DNA of 7,445 nucleotides from Nitrososphaeraceae archaeon (lineage in GTDB: Archaea; Thermoproteota; Nitrososphaeria; Nitrososphaerales; Nitrososphaeraceae), in assembly GCA_025449515.1 (NCBI GenBank), contig JANWJI010000198.1:1-7445 (forward strand). The letters are read 5' to 3'. The position numbers and the translations under genes are program-made. The notes beneath the pieces were generated by a model, which worked only from the letters and a program-made list of their open reading frames with translations, was not told the origin of the DNA and did no database searches. Every line of letters begins with the position of its first letter. Within the stretch, counting starts at the first letter, position 1. Of the stretch, positions 1 through 6,031 are shown one piece after another.

Positions 1-2
1 AG

Positions 3-128
3 ATCAAGAAGTTGGGAATAAGGGGTACTAAGTTCAGAAACAGATTAAGTAGGTCCAACAACATATCTGATATAATATCTGGTCTACTGAACTTTAGAGT
101 TATGCAGTCTAACAGGATTTCAATCTAA
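3..128 (+). pseudogene. Possible C-terminal end of a gene entering from the left
   Basis: A 41-codon frame is open from the left edge to a TAA at 126-128. It reads basic and polar (it begins IKKLGIRGTKFRNRLSR and ends MQSNRISI). No start codon can be assigned because the frame may continue beyond the window. I do not recognise the family. An open stretch of this length in AT-rich DNA is only mildly unusual, so it may be chance or part of the decayed DNA that follows. Confidence 0.2.
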
Positions 129-695
129 GAATACAGTGAAAATAGACAGCAGTGATAGATCATAACTGCTAATTACGCAAGAGATCTATTATCTCACTAG
201 GAATATGTCAGAGAACTTATCTTAATTGGTGTAGGTGTTGGAATCGGGCTATATATTACCAGACCCTGAATCTGTAGTGCGAAAAGACAGTGGGGCCATA
301 CGATGATACTAACTTCATGGAGACCAGTATCGTTATCTTTTCCAAGTTTTTACTTACTATCGCTACTAATTTAAAGACCATGGAATCTATTATTGTCTAA
401 ATATTGTGTCTACTATTGCATTGAAAGTATGAACGAAAAACGATCCATAAGATGATAGGGTTTCAAATCCTTCTAACATGGCGAATCGAAAATGGTATCT
501 ACGACAGGTATTGATAAGGAGCGTACTAGTATTTCATATTGAATTAATATAGGACAAAGTGTGGGTAATCTGATGTGGAAAATAAAAAACGGAGTCAAAT
601 GAGTCGGTAATTAAATGGCCATCAAAGTCAAGAATAATACAGAAACTTAATTTTGTGTACTTTATCATGAACACAAACAGAATGTGCGATCTTAG

Positions 696-947
696 ACCGG
701 CTTAAAATGTATTGATGGTGTAGCCCCAAAGCGATTCGCAAGAACGAAGCAAGTTCGCAAACAGCCTCTGGGGTTCCAACCAACATCTATCATTGCCTGC
801 AGTTATTTAAAAGGCCTAGAACACTTGTTGAGGAGGGAGAGGGTTGAATTCGAATGTAACAAAATTTTTGGACCAGTTAACAGATATAATCAGATAACAG
901 ATCCCGTAAGAATTATACAAGTAGCCAGATATCTAACTAGAGAATAA
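696..947 (+). pseudogene. Start-less 83-codon open frame, probable gene remnant
   Basis: Between a TAG at 693-695 and a TAA at 945-947 lies an 83-codon frame with no ATG near its beginning. Internal TTG codons would give only about 40 residues. The translation has a balanced, protein-like composition, for example QPLGFQPTSIIACSYLKGLE followed by HLLRRERVEFE and later ITDPVRIIQVARYLTRE. The first half is GC-richer than the surrounding DNA. I cannot name a family. A frame of this length could arise by chance in a region of this size and composition, so the call rests on the look of the translation. It could also be structured non-coding DNA, since the hairpin at 724-773 lies inside it. Confidence 0.3.
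724..773. other. Potential stem-loop in a GC-rich patch
   Basis: CCCCA at 724-728 can pair with TGGGG at 769-773. Inside it, GCGA (731-734) can pair with TCGC (755-758), and TTCG (735-738) with CGAA (745-748). TTCGCAA also occurs twice as a direct repeat, at 735-741 and 754-760. The patch stands out from the AT-rich surroundings. It does not fold as a tRNA: the GGTTCCAACC just after the stem lacks a matching T-stem and acceptor. It may be a relic, a small RNA or simply part of the coding remnant in which it lies. Confidence 0.2.
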
Positions 948-1377
948 AACTATTTAGACTTCTTTAAATCAAAATAAATACGGATTCAAATAGTAAAATT
1001 TCCATTGGGCAATCCTAGCTCAGTAATTCGAGGCGATTTAGGTAATCTATAAGGTTTACTAGATGGGGATGAATATGCGAGAGTAATAAAAATTGACATA
1101 TCCTTTACTACAAATTAAACATTGGTATGCGGTACATATGGGAAATGAAAAAATTTATAGTTATGGTAACGCTTCGGATCTTTGAGCCATTTGGTATTCT
1201 GTCTCTTGGAAGGTATACGCTACAGAACCATTATTTTAGCTTGGTTCGTCTTAAGACCTAATCGAGAAGTTTTGCATTATCATTTTTCGAAACTCTTTGT
1301 CAGGCATATTTTCTCTTGCATGTATTAAAGTGGCAGCATCATCTCCTACTGAATACCTTAGTAATGGATTTTCTGAG

Positions 1378-2175
1378 GTGACAGACGACTTAACCAAGAG
1401 TGTCATCGTCACTGGTGCCTCGCGCGGTATAGGACGCGTTGTAGCCAAAAGACTATCACGCGACGGCTTTGCAGTCACAGTGAACTACGCCGGCAACGCC
1501 GCCAAGGCCGACGAAGTCGTAGCCGAAATAAAGGCTGCTGGCTGGAAGGCCATCGCAATACAGGGCGATGTAGCCAACCCGGCCGACGTAGATCGTCTCT
1601 TCAAGGGAGCAGTGGACACTTTCGGTGGTATCAGTGCTGTGGTGAATTGCGCCGGTATAATGCCGCTTTCAGCTATTGCTATAGGTGATTTAGAGGTTTT
1701 TGACAGGGTTATAGCCACAAACCTTCGTGGCATATTTGTGGTGCTCGGACGAGCTTCTCGACAGGTTTCTCCAGGAGGACGTATCATAGTTTTCTCAAGC
1801 AGCGTAATCGCCATGGCTTTTCCTACTTATGGAGCATATATCGCCTCGAAAGCTGGAGTCGAGGGACTGGTTCGAGTACTTGCTAATGAGCTGCGGGGTC
1901 GTCATATCACAGTAAACGCCGTCGCCCCTTGCCCAGTGGGAACAGAGCTATTTCTTGCCGGTAAGACAGAGGCACAGATAGACCAGCTACGCAAACTCTC
2001 GCCGCTTGAACGTCTAGGTCAACCTGAAGACGTCGCTAACGTAGTATCATTCCTTGCTCGTCCTGACGGCGGCTGGGTGAACGGACAGATCCTGCGCGTC
2101 AATGGCGGCTTTGCATACCCCCTTTCAATTGATAGCGGAATCAAATCAAGGATTTTGAAGGCTAAGGAAAGATAG
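1378..2175 (+). CDS. SDR-family NAD(P)H-dependent oxidoreductase (FabG-like)
   Basis: This is a 265-residue classical short-chain dehydrogenase/reductase, a cytosolic enzyme that moves hydride between NAD(P)H and a carbonyl or alcohol; the substrate cannot be read from the sequence. With GTG 1378 as residue 1, the cofactor motif TGASRGIG is at 12-19. NCAG (90-93) replaces the usual NNAG. The tetrad candidates are N115, S141, Y154 and K158 (YIASK). The second strand ends VTVNYAG without the acidic residue typical of NAD enzymes, which hints at NADPH. In the PG motif a cysteine stands where glycine is usual (VAPCPVGTELF). Frames open up to an ATG at 1297, but those 27 residues have no SDR character and lie in AT-rich DNA, so GTG 1378 is the better start. 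About 20 extra residues (SIDSGIKSRILKAKER) follow the usual NGGFA end. The gene is markedly GC-richer than its surroundings (70 of 120 bases in 1501-1620), which suggests transfer. No operon partner adjoins it. Confidence 0.9.
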   Translation: MTDDLTKSVIVTGASRGIGRVVAKRLSRDGFAVTVNYAGNAAKADEVVAEIKAAGWKAIAIQGDVANPADVDRLFKGAVDTFGGISAVVNCAGIMPLSAIAIGDLEVFDRVIATNLRGIFVVLGRASRQVSPGGRIIVFSSSVIAMAFPTYGAYIASKAGVEGLVRVLANELRGRHITVNAVAPCPVGTELFLAGKTEAQIDQLRKLSPLERLGQPEDVANVVSFLARPDGGWVNGQILRVNGGFAYPLSIDSGIKSRILKAKER

Positions 2176-2195
2176 GCTGCTTTTTTGCTTACCCT
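2176..2195 (+). terminator. T-run terminator candidate after the SDR gene
   Basis: A run of six T lies at 2181-2186, five bases after the SDR stop codon, within GGCTGCTTTTTTGCTT. Archaeal termination is commonly specified by such T-rich tracts without a strong hairpin. No stable stem precedes it. Confidence 0.4.
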
Positions 2196-2572
2196 GTATT
2201 TATCATCCCGATTGCCTGAAGCTATTTTGCTAGCTAGCACCTTAGGCACAACTACTACTGCACTCTCAACAGTTATTTATCTAAAGTCCTATCGAGGTCG
2301 CTGATACCAGAGATAGTGTAGAAAAGACATTCTTATACTGAATGCTGGATCTGTATTTAGGAAATGGAGGGCCAACCCTGAAATTCTGGAGAATCACTAG
2401 GCTGACACGCAATAGATTAGTAGGTCTCTGACATGCCAGCGTATTCGCTTAATACAGTATTTTTATGAATAGTATTCTAAATCTGAATCACACCAGATTA
2501 CCACACAGAATTTTCAAGCGCCCATAATTTACAAATGACCTTACTCCCGGGCATTGTATTATTATATTAGCA

Positions 2573-2582
2573 TTTATAATAT
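2573..2582 (+). promoter_or_regulatory. TATA-box candidate for the first receiver gene
   Basis: TTTATAATAT resembles the archaeal TATA consensus. With the usual spacing of about 25 nt, transcription would begin near 2604, giving a leader of about 50 nt before the ATG at 2657. The leader ends in three GGATAA copies (2631, 2644 and 2652). No clear Shine-Dalgarno sequence is present. Placement in AT-rich DNA makes this only moderately specific. Confidence 0.35.
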
Positions 2583-2656
2583 AGTGTTGTGGCACACAAA
2601 TGTACTCTATCATTTCAACATGACAAGTCAGGATAAGCGAGCAGGATAACCGGATA

Positions 2657-3148
2657 ATGAATGATATAAATCGAGGAACCAACCAAAAGAATCCTACAAA
2701 AAAATCAAAAAACGTTGACTCTATCTTAGAGAAGCAAAAACTAGATGAATTACATCGTACAAGTTTAGAGAAACAAGATTACAAAACTATTTTGATTGTC
2801 GATGATGAACCTGATATTACTTATACTTTAAAATTAGCCTTGGAAAATAATAATGAGAGATATAAGGTTCATACATATAATAATCCGATTACGTTACTAG
2901 CCGAGTTCAAACCAAATTATTACGATCTGCTTCTGGTTGATATTAACATGCCATTTATGAATGGCTTCGAACTGTGTAAAAAGATTTTGGAACTAGACCT
3001 CAATGTCAAGATTTGTTTCATGTCTACTGGCGAGGTAAATCTATATGCCCTTAGAGACGTATATCCGAAAATAGGCATGGGTTGCTTCGTTAAAAAGCCA
3101 ATCAAGGTAAAAAATCTGATAAAGATGGTAGAAGCAGAATTGGACTGA
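2657..3148 (+). CDS. Stand-alone CheY-like response regulator receiver
   Basis: The 163-residue protein is a single receiver domain that takes a phosphoryl group from a histidine kinase onto aspartate; it has no output domain. A charged, lysine-rich tail (about 1-42, probably partly helical: VDSILEKQKLDELHR) precedes the domain. The receiver starts at TILIVDDEPD, giving the acidic pocket D49/D50. The phospho-acceptor is D95 in LLLVDINMP, the switch threonine is T124 in FMSTGE, and the conserved lysine is K147 in VKKPI. All key residues are present, so it should be active. ATG 2657 is the only sensible start after the in-frame TGA at 2621. It is 115 nt upstream of the kinase gene, which has its own promoter, so it is probably a separate transcript, though the same kinase is the obvious partner. 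It resembles the second receiver at 5183-5596 closely enough to suggest duplication. Confidence 0.9.
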   Translation: MNDINRGTNQKNPTKKSKNVDSILEKQKLDELHRTSLEKQDYKTILIVDDEPDITYTLKLALENNNERYKVHTYNNPITLLAEFKPNYYDLLLVDINMPFMNGFELCKKILELDLNVKICFMSTGEVNLYALRDVYPKIGMGCFVKKPIKVKNLIKMVEAELD

Positions 3149-3186
3149 GGAACAAAGCGAATGCTACTAGTATCGCCGAGTGTATG

Positions 3187-3191
3187 TTTTT
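3187..3191 (+). terminator. Short T-run after the first receiver gene
   Basis: TTTTT, followed by the T-rich CATTTATCTTT, lies about 40 nt past the receiver stop. It may end that transcript before the kinase promoter. The run is short and the call is weak. Confidence 0.2.
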
Positions 3192-3212
3192 GTCCATTTA
3201 TCTTTATAAAGA

Positions 3213-3246
3213 CTATTCAAATATTTTTATATAATGACTTGAATAG
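3213..3246 (+). promoter_or_regulatory. Operator-like inverted repeat around the kinase TATA box
   Basis: CTATTCAA at 3213-3220 and TTGAATAG at 3239-3246 are a perfect 8-bp inverted repeat with an 18-nt spacer. The TATA box is centred in the spacer. A dimeric regulator bound here would compete with TBP/TFB, so repression is the natural reading. Autoregulation or another factor is equally possible. The pairing is seen in the sequence; the function is inferred. Confidence 0.45.
3224..3235 (+). promoter_or_regulatory. TATA box of the kinase-receiver operon
   Basis: TTTTTATATAAT is a near-ideal archaeal TATA box. Its centre is about 34 nt upstream of the kinase ATG at 3264. Normal spacing puts the transcription start near 3255, leaving a leader of roughly 8 nt or fewer. 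No Shine-Dalgarno sequence precedes the ATG, as expected for a leaderless message. Confidence 0.6.
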
Positions 3247-3263
3247 GAATTCTTATACAAATA

Positions 3264-5186
3264 ATGTCTCCACAGAACACAACTGCGGGAGAAGGCGGCG
3301 GTGACTACAAAAAATTGGATACGAGTCTAACACGAGTTTTTTATGGCGAAGAGGCCACTAACAAGTCCTTGGAAGTTTTTAGTAATATTAAGGATAAATT
3401 TGATGCGTGCGGAGACCCTATCTCACCATCAGTGTGTATGGGCTTCGAGCCCTTAAAGCGAGCATATCTTGATTTAAAGAGAAGAGGAATAAAGATTCGC
3501 TTCATCACTGAAATTACCTCATTCAATTTGCATTACTGTAAAGAGCTATTGAATATCGTAACTGAGTTGCGACATCTAGACGGAATTATGGGCAACTTTG
3601 GAATATGCGATGGAAATGAATATCTGGCTGTTGCAAGGATAAAAGAGGACCAAGCGGTTCCACAACTCATCTATTGCAACGTTAGGGAAGTAATAGACCA
3701 ACAGCAATATATATTTGAAAGTTTCTGGAATCGGGCCATTTCAGCTGAACTAAAGATTACAGAAATAGAAGAAGGTATTATTCTGGGTACCACAGAAGTG
3801 CTTCAAGACGCACAAATTACAAAAGAAGCATTCGTCGATATGATAAAGTCCGCCGAAAAGGAAGTTTTATTGTTATGTCCTACAGCCAACGCATTTCTAC
3901 GGGAGCAACGCATGGGGATAATCGACCGACTGATCCAAGCAGCTACGACAAGGGCGACCGGGGTCAATGTGAGGATTATTGCTCCTACAAGTAGTATTCT
4001 TGATTCAACCATAGACCAAATAAAAAATATGAAGTGCAACAATTTTAATATTCAGCGTATCGATTATACTGAATTTGTCGGAACTGCAGTTACCACTGTA
4101 ACGATTCTGGTAGTTGATAGAAAATCAAGCTTGGTAATTGAAAAGATAGATGATTCTAAAGAAAATTTTGTTGAAGCAATTGGCCTGGCCACTTTTTCCA
4201 CTAGCAATCCAACGGTCGCGTCCTACGTTACAATATTTGAGAGCCTGTGGAATCAAGTAAAAGTCTATGAACAACTAAAGATTAATGATAAAATGCGAAA
4301 GGATTTCATTAATGTAGCAGCTCATGAGCTAAGAACTCCAATCGTGCCAATCCTTGGTCTGTCTGAGATCCTATACTCCAGGATATTAAAGGATAGTACT
4401 CACTCTATGGATAGGGATGAGATGAAATTGAATGCAAATCGTTATCTAGAAATGTTAGATACAGTTATCAGGAACGCCAATCGGTTAGGTAGACTTACAG
4501 AAGATATACTAGATGTCACGAAGATAGAAAGCCAAGCCCTTAGACTGAAAAAAGAAAGATTTGATTTAGACGATATTATAGTAAACACTATTCAGGAATT
4601 TAAAGTGCAAGTAAAAGATATGAATTCAGGCAGCAGAAGAAGAGAAATAATATACGAATCACTTGGAAGTGATAACAAGGATAGATCCGTCTTTATTGAT
4701 GCTGATAAATCTAGGATATCTCAAGTGTTATGGAACCTTGTAAGCAATGCAATCAAATTCACAGAAGAAGGAGGAAAAATTAATATCAAATTGGATCTTT
4801 TAAATCATCAGGTGAAATTCGCTGAGGGAGCTGCTGAAATAATAAGTAAAGGCATTGAAAGGGATAGTGACAGAATTTTCGTCGTAACTGTTGAGGATAA
4901 CGGGCCAGGCATAGATCCCGAAGTATTTTCCAAATTATTCAAAAAGTTTGTCTCAAAATCATATCATGGAACAGGATTAGGTTTGTTCATTTCGAAGAGT
5001 ATTGTTGAGGCACATGGTGGAAAAATATGGGCTAGGAATAATATTAATGGTTCAGGAGGGGCAGCGTTCTCATTTACGATCCCGGTTTCCAGTAACTCGA
5101 CGAATTCAATTCAGGACTATCAAGTGCAAACATCCACTCGAGCAACAGCAGGAACGAGGATAACAAACGAGGGAAATTCATTGTGA
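3264..5186 (+). CDS. Soluble sensor histidine kinase with tandem N-terminal sensor modules
   Basis: This 640-residue protein autophosphorylates on histidine in response to a signal and should pass the phosphate to a receiver. No transmembrane segment is visible, so it acts in the cytosol. Residues about 20-160 and 173-335 form two sensor-like modules. Each has G-[IV]-x-[IV]-R-[FI]-I (74-80; 233-239) and each ends in IFES-x-WN (150-156; 324-330). A helical linker (about 161-171) joins them. The first module carries five cysteines (49, 58, 92, 115, 138). No PAS or GAF domain is recognisable. The kinase core follows: H-box AAHELRTPI with H354, N-box WNLVSNA with N491 and N495, G1 DNGPGID (545-551) and G2 GTGLGLF (569-575). 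All catalytic motifs are intact. The last 35 residues are Ser/Thr-rich and probably disordered. The start is supported by the TATA box at leaderless spacing. The gene overlaps the next receiver by 4 nt (GTGA), so that receiver is the likely cognate target. From memory, similar N-terminal halves occur in thaumarchaeal kinases; the ligand is unknown. Confidence 0.92.
   Translation: MSPQNTTAGEGGGDYKKLDTSLTRVFYGEEATNKSLEVFSNIKDKFDACGDPISPSVCMGFEPLKRAYLDLKRRGIKIRFITEITSFNLHYCKELLNIVTELRHLDGIMGNFGICDGNEYLAVARIKEDQAVPQLIYCNVREVIDQQQYIFESFWNRAISAELKITEIEEGIILGTTEVLQDAQITKEAFVDMIKSAEKEVLLLCPTANAFLREQRMGIIDRLIQAATTRATGVNVRIIAPTSSILDSTIDQIKNMKCNNFNIQRIDYTEFVGTAVTTVTILVVDRKSSLVIEKIDDSKENFVEAIGLATFSTSNPTVASYVTIFESLWNQVKVYEQLKINDKMRKDFINVAAHELRTPIVPILGLSEILYSRILKDSTHSMDRDEMKLNANRYLEMLDTVIRNANRLGRLTEDILDVTKIESQALRLKKERFDLDDIIVNTIQEFKVQVKDMNSGSRRREIIYESLGSDNKDRSVFIDADKSRISQVLWNLVSNAIKFTEEGGKINIKLDLLNHQVKFAEGAAEIISKGIERDSDRIFVVTVEDNGPGIDPEVFSKLFKKFVSKSYHGTGLGLFISKSIVEAHGGKIWARNNINGSGGAAFSFTIPVSSNSTNSIQDYQVQTSTRATAGTRITNEGNSL
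5169..5173 (+). promoter_or_regulatory. Possible Shine-Dalgarno site for the second receiver
   Basis: GAGGG lies 9 nt before the GTG at 5183, inside the kinase coding sequence. It could support internal initiation or re-initiation at the GTGA overlap. This contrasts with the leaderless kinase start. Confidence 0.35.
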
Positions 5187-5596
5187 CTTCCAAAGGTAAG
5201 GACAGTAGGGCGAGAAGAAGGAATAAGAGTAATATGATCCTTGTAGTTGATGATGAACCTGATGCCAATATGACTCTAAGGACTCTTTTAGAAGAGAACG
5301 GATTTGAAACCGATGCCTACACCGATCCTCTTTTAGCATTGCAGAATTTTAAACCCGGCAAATTTGACCTTTTACTCTTGGATATCAAGATGCCTAATAT
5401 AGATGGATTTGAGTTATACCAAAAGATGAAAGAAATCGACAAGGAAGTCAAAGTCTGCTTTGTTACTGCCAGTGAGTTATTCTACGAGGAATATAGAGAG
5501 AATCACGATATAAACGAAAAATACTTCATGTTAAAACCTATGAAAAATGAAGAAATGATGAAACGAATCTACGATATATTAAATGAAGAGGAGTAG
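5183..5596 (+). CDS. Stand-alone CheY-like response regulator receiver, kinase-coupled
   Basis: The 137-residue protein is a single receiver domain without an output domain. A short basic tail (SRARRRNKSN, 8-17) leads into ILVVDDEPD, with acidic residues D23/D24. The phospho-acceptor is D67 (LLLLDIKMP), the switch residue T95 (FVTASE) and the conserved lysine K118 (LKPM). The GTG start overlaps the kinase stop as GTGA, the classic arrangement for translational coupling. An ATG at 5234, just before the receiver core, is the alternative start but would lose the overlap. Genetic coupling makes it the probable direct phosphate acceptor of the kinase. It matches the receiver at 2657-3148 in many blocks, such as VDDEPD and FDLLLLDIKMP against YDLLLVDINMP, so the two are likely paralogues. 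The output is presumably by protein contact. Confidence 0.9.
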   Translation: MTSKGKDSRARRRNKSNMILVVDDEPDANMTLRTLLEENGFETDAYTDPLLALQNFKPGKFDLLLLDIKMPNIDGFELYQKMKEIDKEVKVCFVTASELFYEEYRENHDINEKYFMLKPMKNEEMMKRIYDILNEEE

Positions 5597-5652
5597 AACA
5601 ATTGGAATGACATTTTGTGGCATACCGTAGAAGAAAACTGCTCTTGTTCTAC
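5593..5652 (+). repeat. Nine-base repeats able to form alternative hairpins after the operon
   Basis: GTAGAACAA (5593-5601, overlapping the receiver stop codon) is perfectly complementary to TTGTTCTAC (5644-5652). A near copy, GTAGAAGAA (5627-5635), matches the same right arm at 8 of 9 positions with an 8-nt loop. The two left arms would compete for one right arm. A role in 3'-end formation or RNA stability is possible; no U-tract follows. Confidence 0.35.
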
Positions 5653-6031
5653 AATAGCTAGTTAAGATATACGAAAAGATTACATTGTGAACTGTTGAAC
5701 TGAAAGCTGGATATAGATAATATAAATAGTGCCTTTACCTGCATCAGTAACAATAATACCGTCCGCACATTTTTGAATATTATGTACTTCGAGACGATAG
5801 GAGGACTTCGAAAAGTTTTGTGTTAAGTTAACGACCTGGAGCGGTATGAAGTACTGGCTCACTCTTTGCAGGCAGATTTTCTGGGCCTGTCAGATGTAGT
5901 AACACAAAACCAAGGATATCTATTTAGTGTCGTATCGTGAGTTTATCTACTGCAACTCATCATCAACTATCGCAATGGTATGGCGATCTCATCAGGTATC
6001 AATGTTAATCATTACTTATTTAATGGGATAA
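5597..6031. other. Intergenic region between receiver and surface-protein genes
   Basis: This 435-nt gap begins with the repeats above. A 5-bp inverted repeat (ATCGC 5969-5973, GCGAT 5983-5987) and TTATTTAA-like sequence near 6017 lie toward its right end. One minus-strand open frame (5680-5862) is listed separately. Nothing else is supported. Confidence 0.4.
5680..5862 (-). CDS. Possible small hypothetical protein or remnant
   Basis: A 60-codon minus-strand frame starts with GTG at 5862 and does not overlap any plus-strand gene. Its frame remains open about 10 codons further upstream (QAQKICLQRV before SQYFIP), so a remnant is as likely as a gene. The translation alternates in a beta-strand-like way (SYRLEVHNIQK, DGIIVTDAGKGTIYIIYI). 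No promoter or ribosome site is evident, and I recognise no family. It may be chance. Confidence 0.25.
   Translation of the reverse strand: MSQYFIPLQVVNLTQNFSKSSYRLEVHNIQKCADGIIVTDAGKGTIYIIYIQLSVQQFTM

Larger units (their letters stand above)
129..1296. other. Long gap without an intact gene
   Basis: About 1.2 kb has stops in all frames at short intervals and no credible complete gene. It does hold protein-like fragments: 208-273 (+) reads EYVRELILIGVGVGIGLYIT, a glycine-rich hydrophobic stretch just after a stop. 696-944 (+) is a longer fragment listed separately. A frame ending near 1117 reads GLLDGDEYARVIKIDISFTT. A 38-codon frame starts with ATG at 1145 (MKKFIVMVTLRIFEPFG) and stops at 1261. 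A 9-bp stem with wobble pairs can form between 302-310 and 326-334. The pattern fits decayed genes, but none of the fragments is recognisable. Confidence 0.4.
2176..2656. other. Intergenic region upstream of the first receiver gene
   Basis: This 481-nt gap contains the T-run at its left end and the TATA candidate near 2573. A trivial 10-bp self-complementary stretch (GCTAGCTAGC, 2229-2238) and two copies of ACAAATG (2531-2537, 2596-2602) are visible. No gene is supported in it. Confidence 0.4.

Noticed and set aside
455..480. T-arm-like sequence GGGTTTCAAATCC suggesting a tRNA
   Set aside because: The stem does not pair at normal T-arm positions and no acceptor or anticodon arm is found.
1145..1261. 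38-codon frame starting MKKFIVMVTL
   Set aside because: Has an ATG and a purine-rich GGGAA before it, but is short, has no convincing promoter and looks like no known small protein; noted in the gap entry only.
1297..1377. Upstream extension of the SDR to ATG 1297
   Set aside because: The 27 added residues do not fit the family's N-terminus and have the AT-rich composition of the gap; GTG 1378 gives the usual short lead before the cofactor motif.
1251..1478. Minus-strand 75-codon frame
   Set aside because: It lies across the SDR start and its cofactor motif; the plus-strand SDR is unmistakable and explains the open antisense frame.
1485..1814. Minus-strand 109-codon frame
   Set aside because: Entirely antisense to the SDR core; openness follows from the GC-rich codon use of that gene.
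2019..2249. Minus-strand 76-codon frame
   Set aside because: Mostly antisense to the SDR C-terminus, with no recognisable domain.
2488..2682. Minus-strand 64-codon frame
   Set aside because: Its start lies within the first receiver gene and it covers that gene's promoter region; the translation has no recognisable features.
3803..4042. Minus-strand frames inside the kinase (also 3341-3526 and 5074-5268) and inside the first receiver (2920-3105)
   Set aside because: Antisense shadows of well-supported genes; no independent support.
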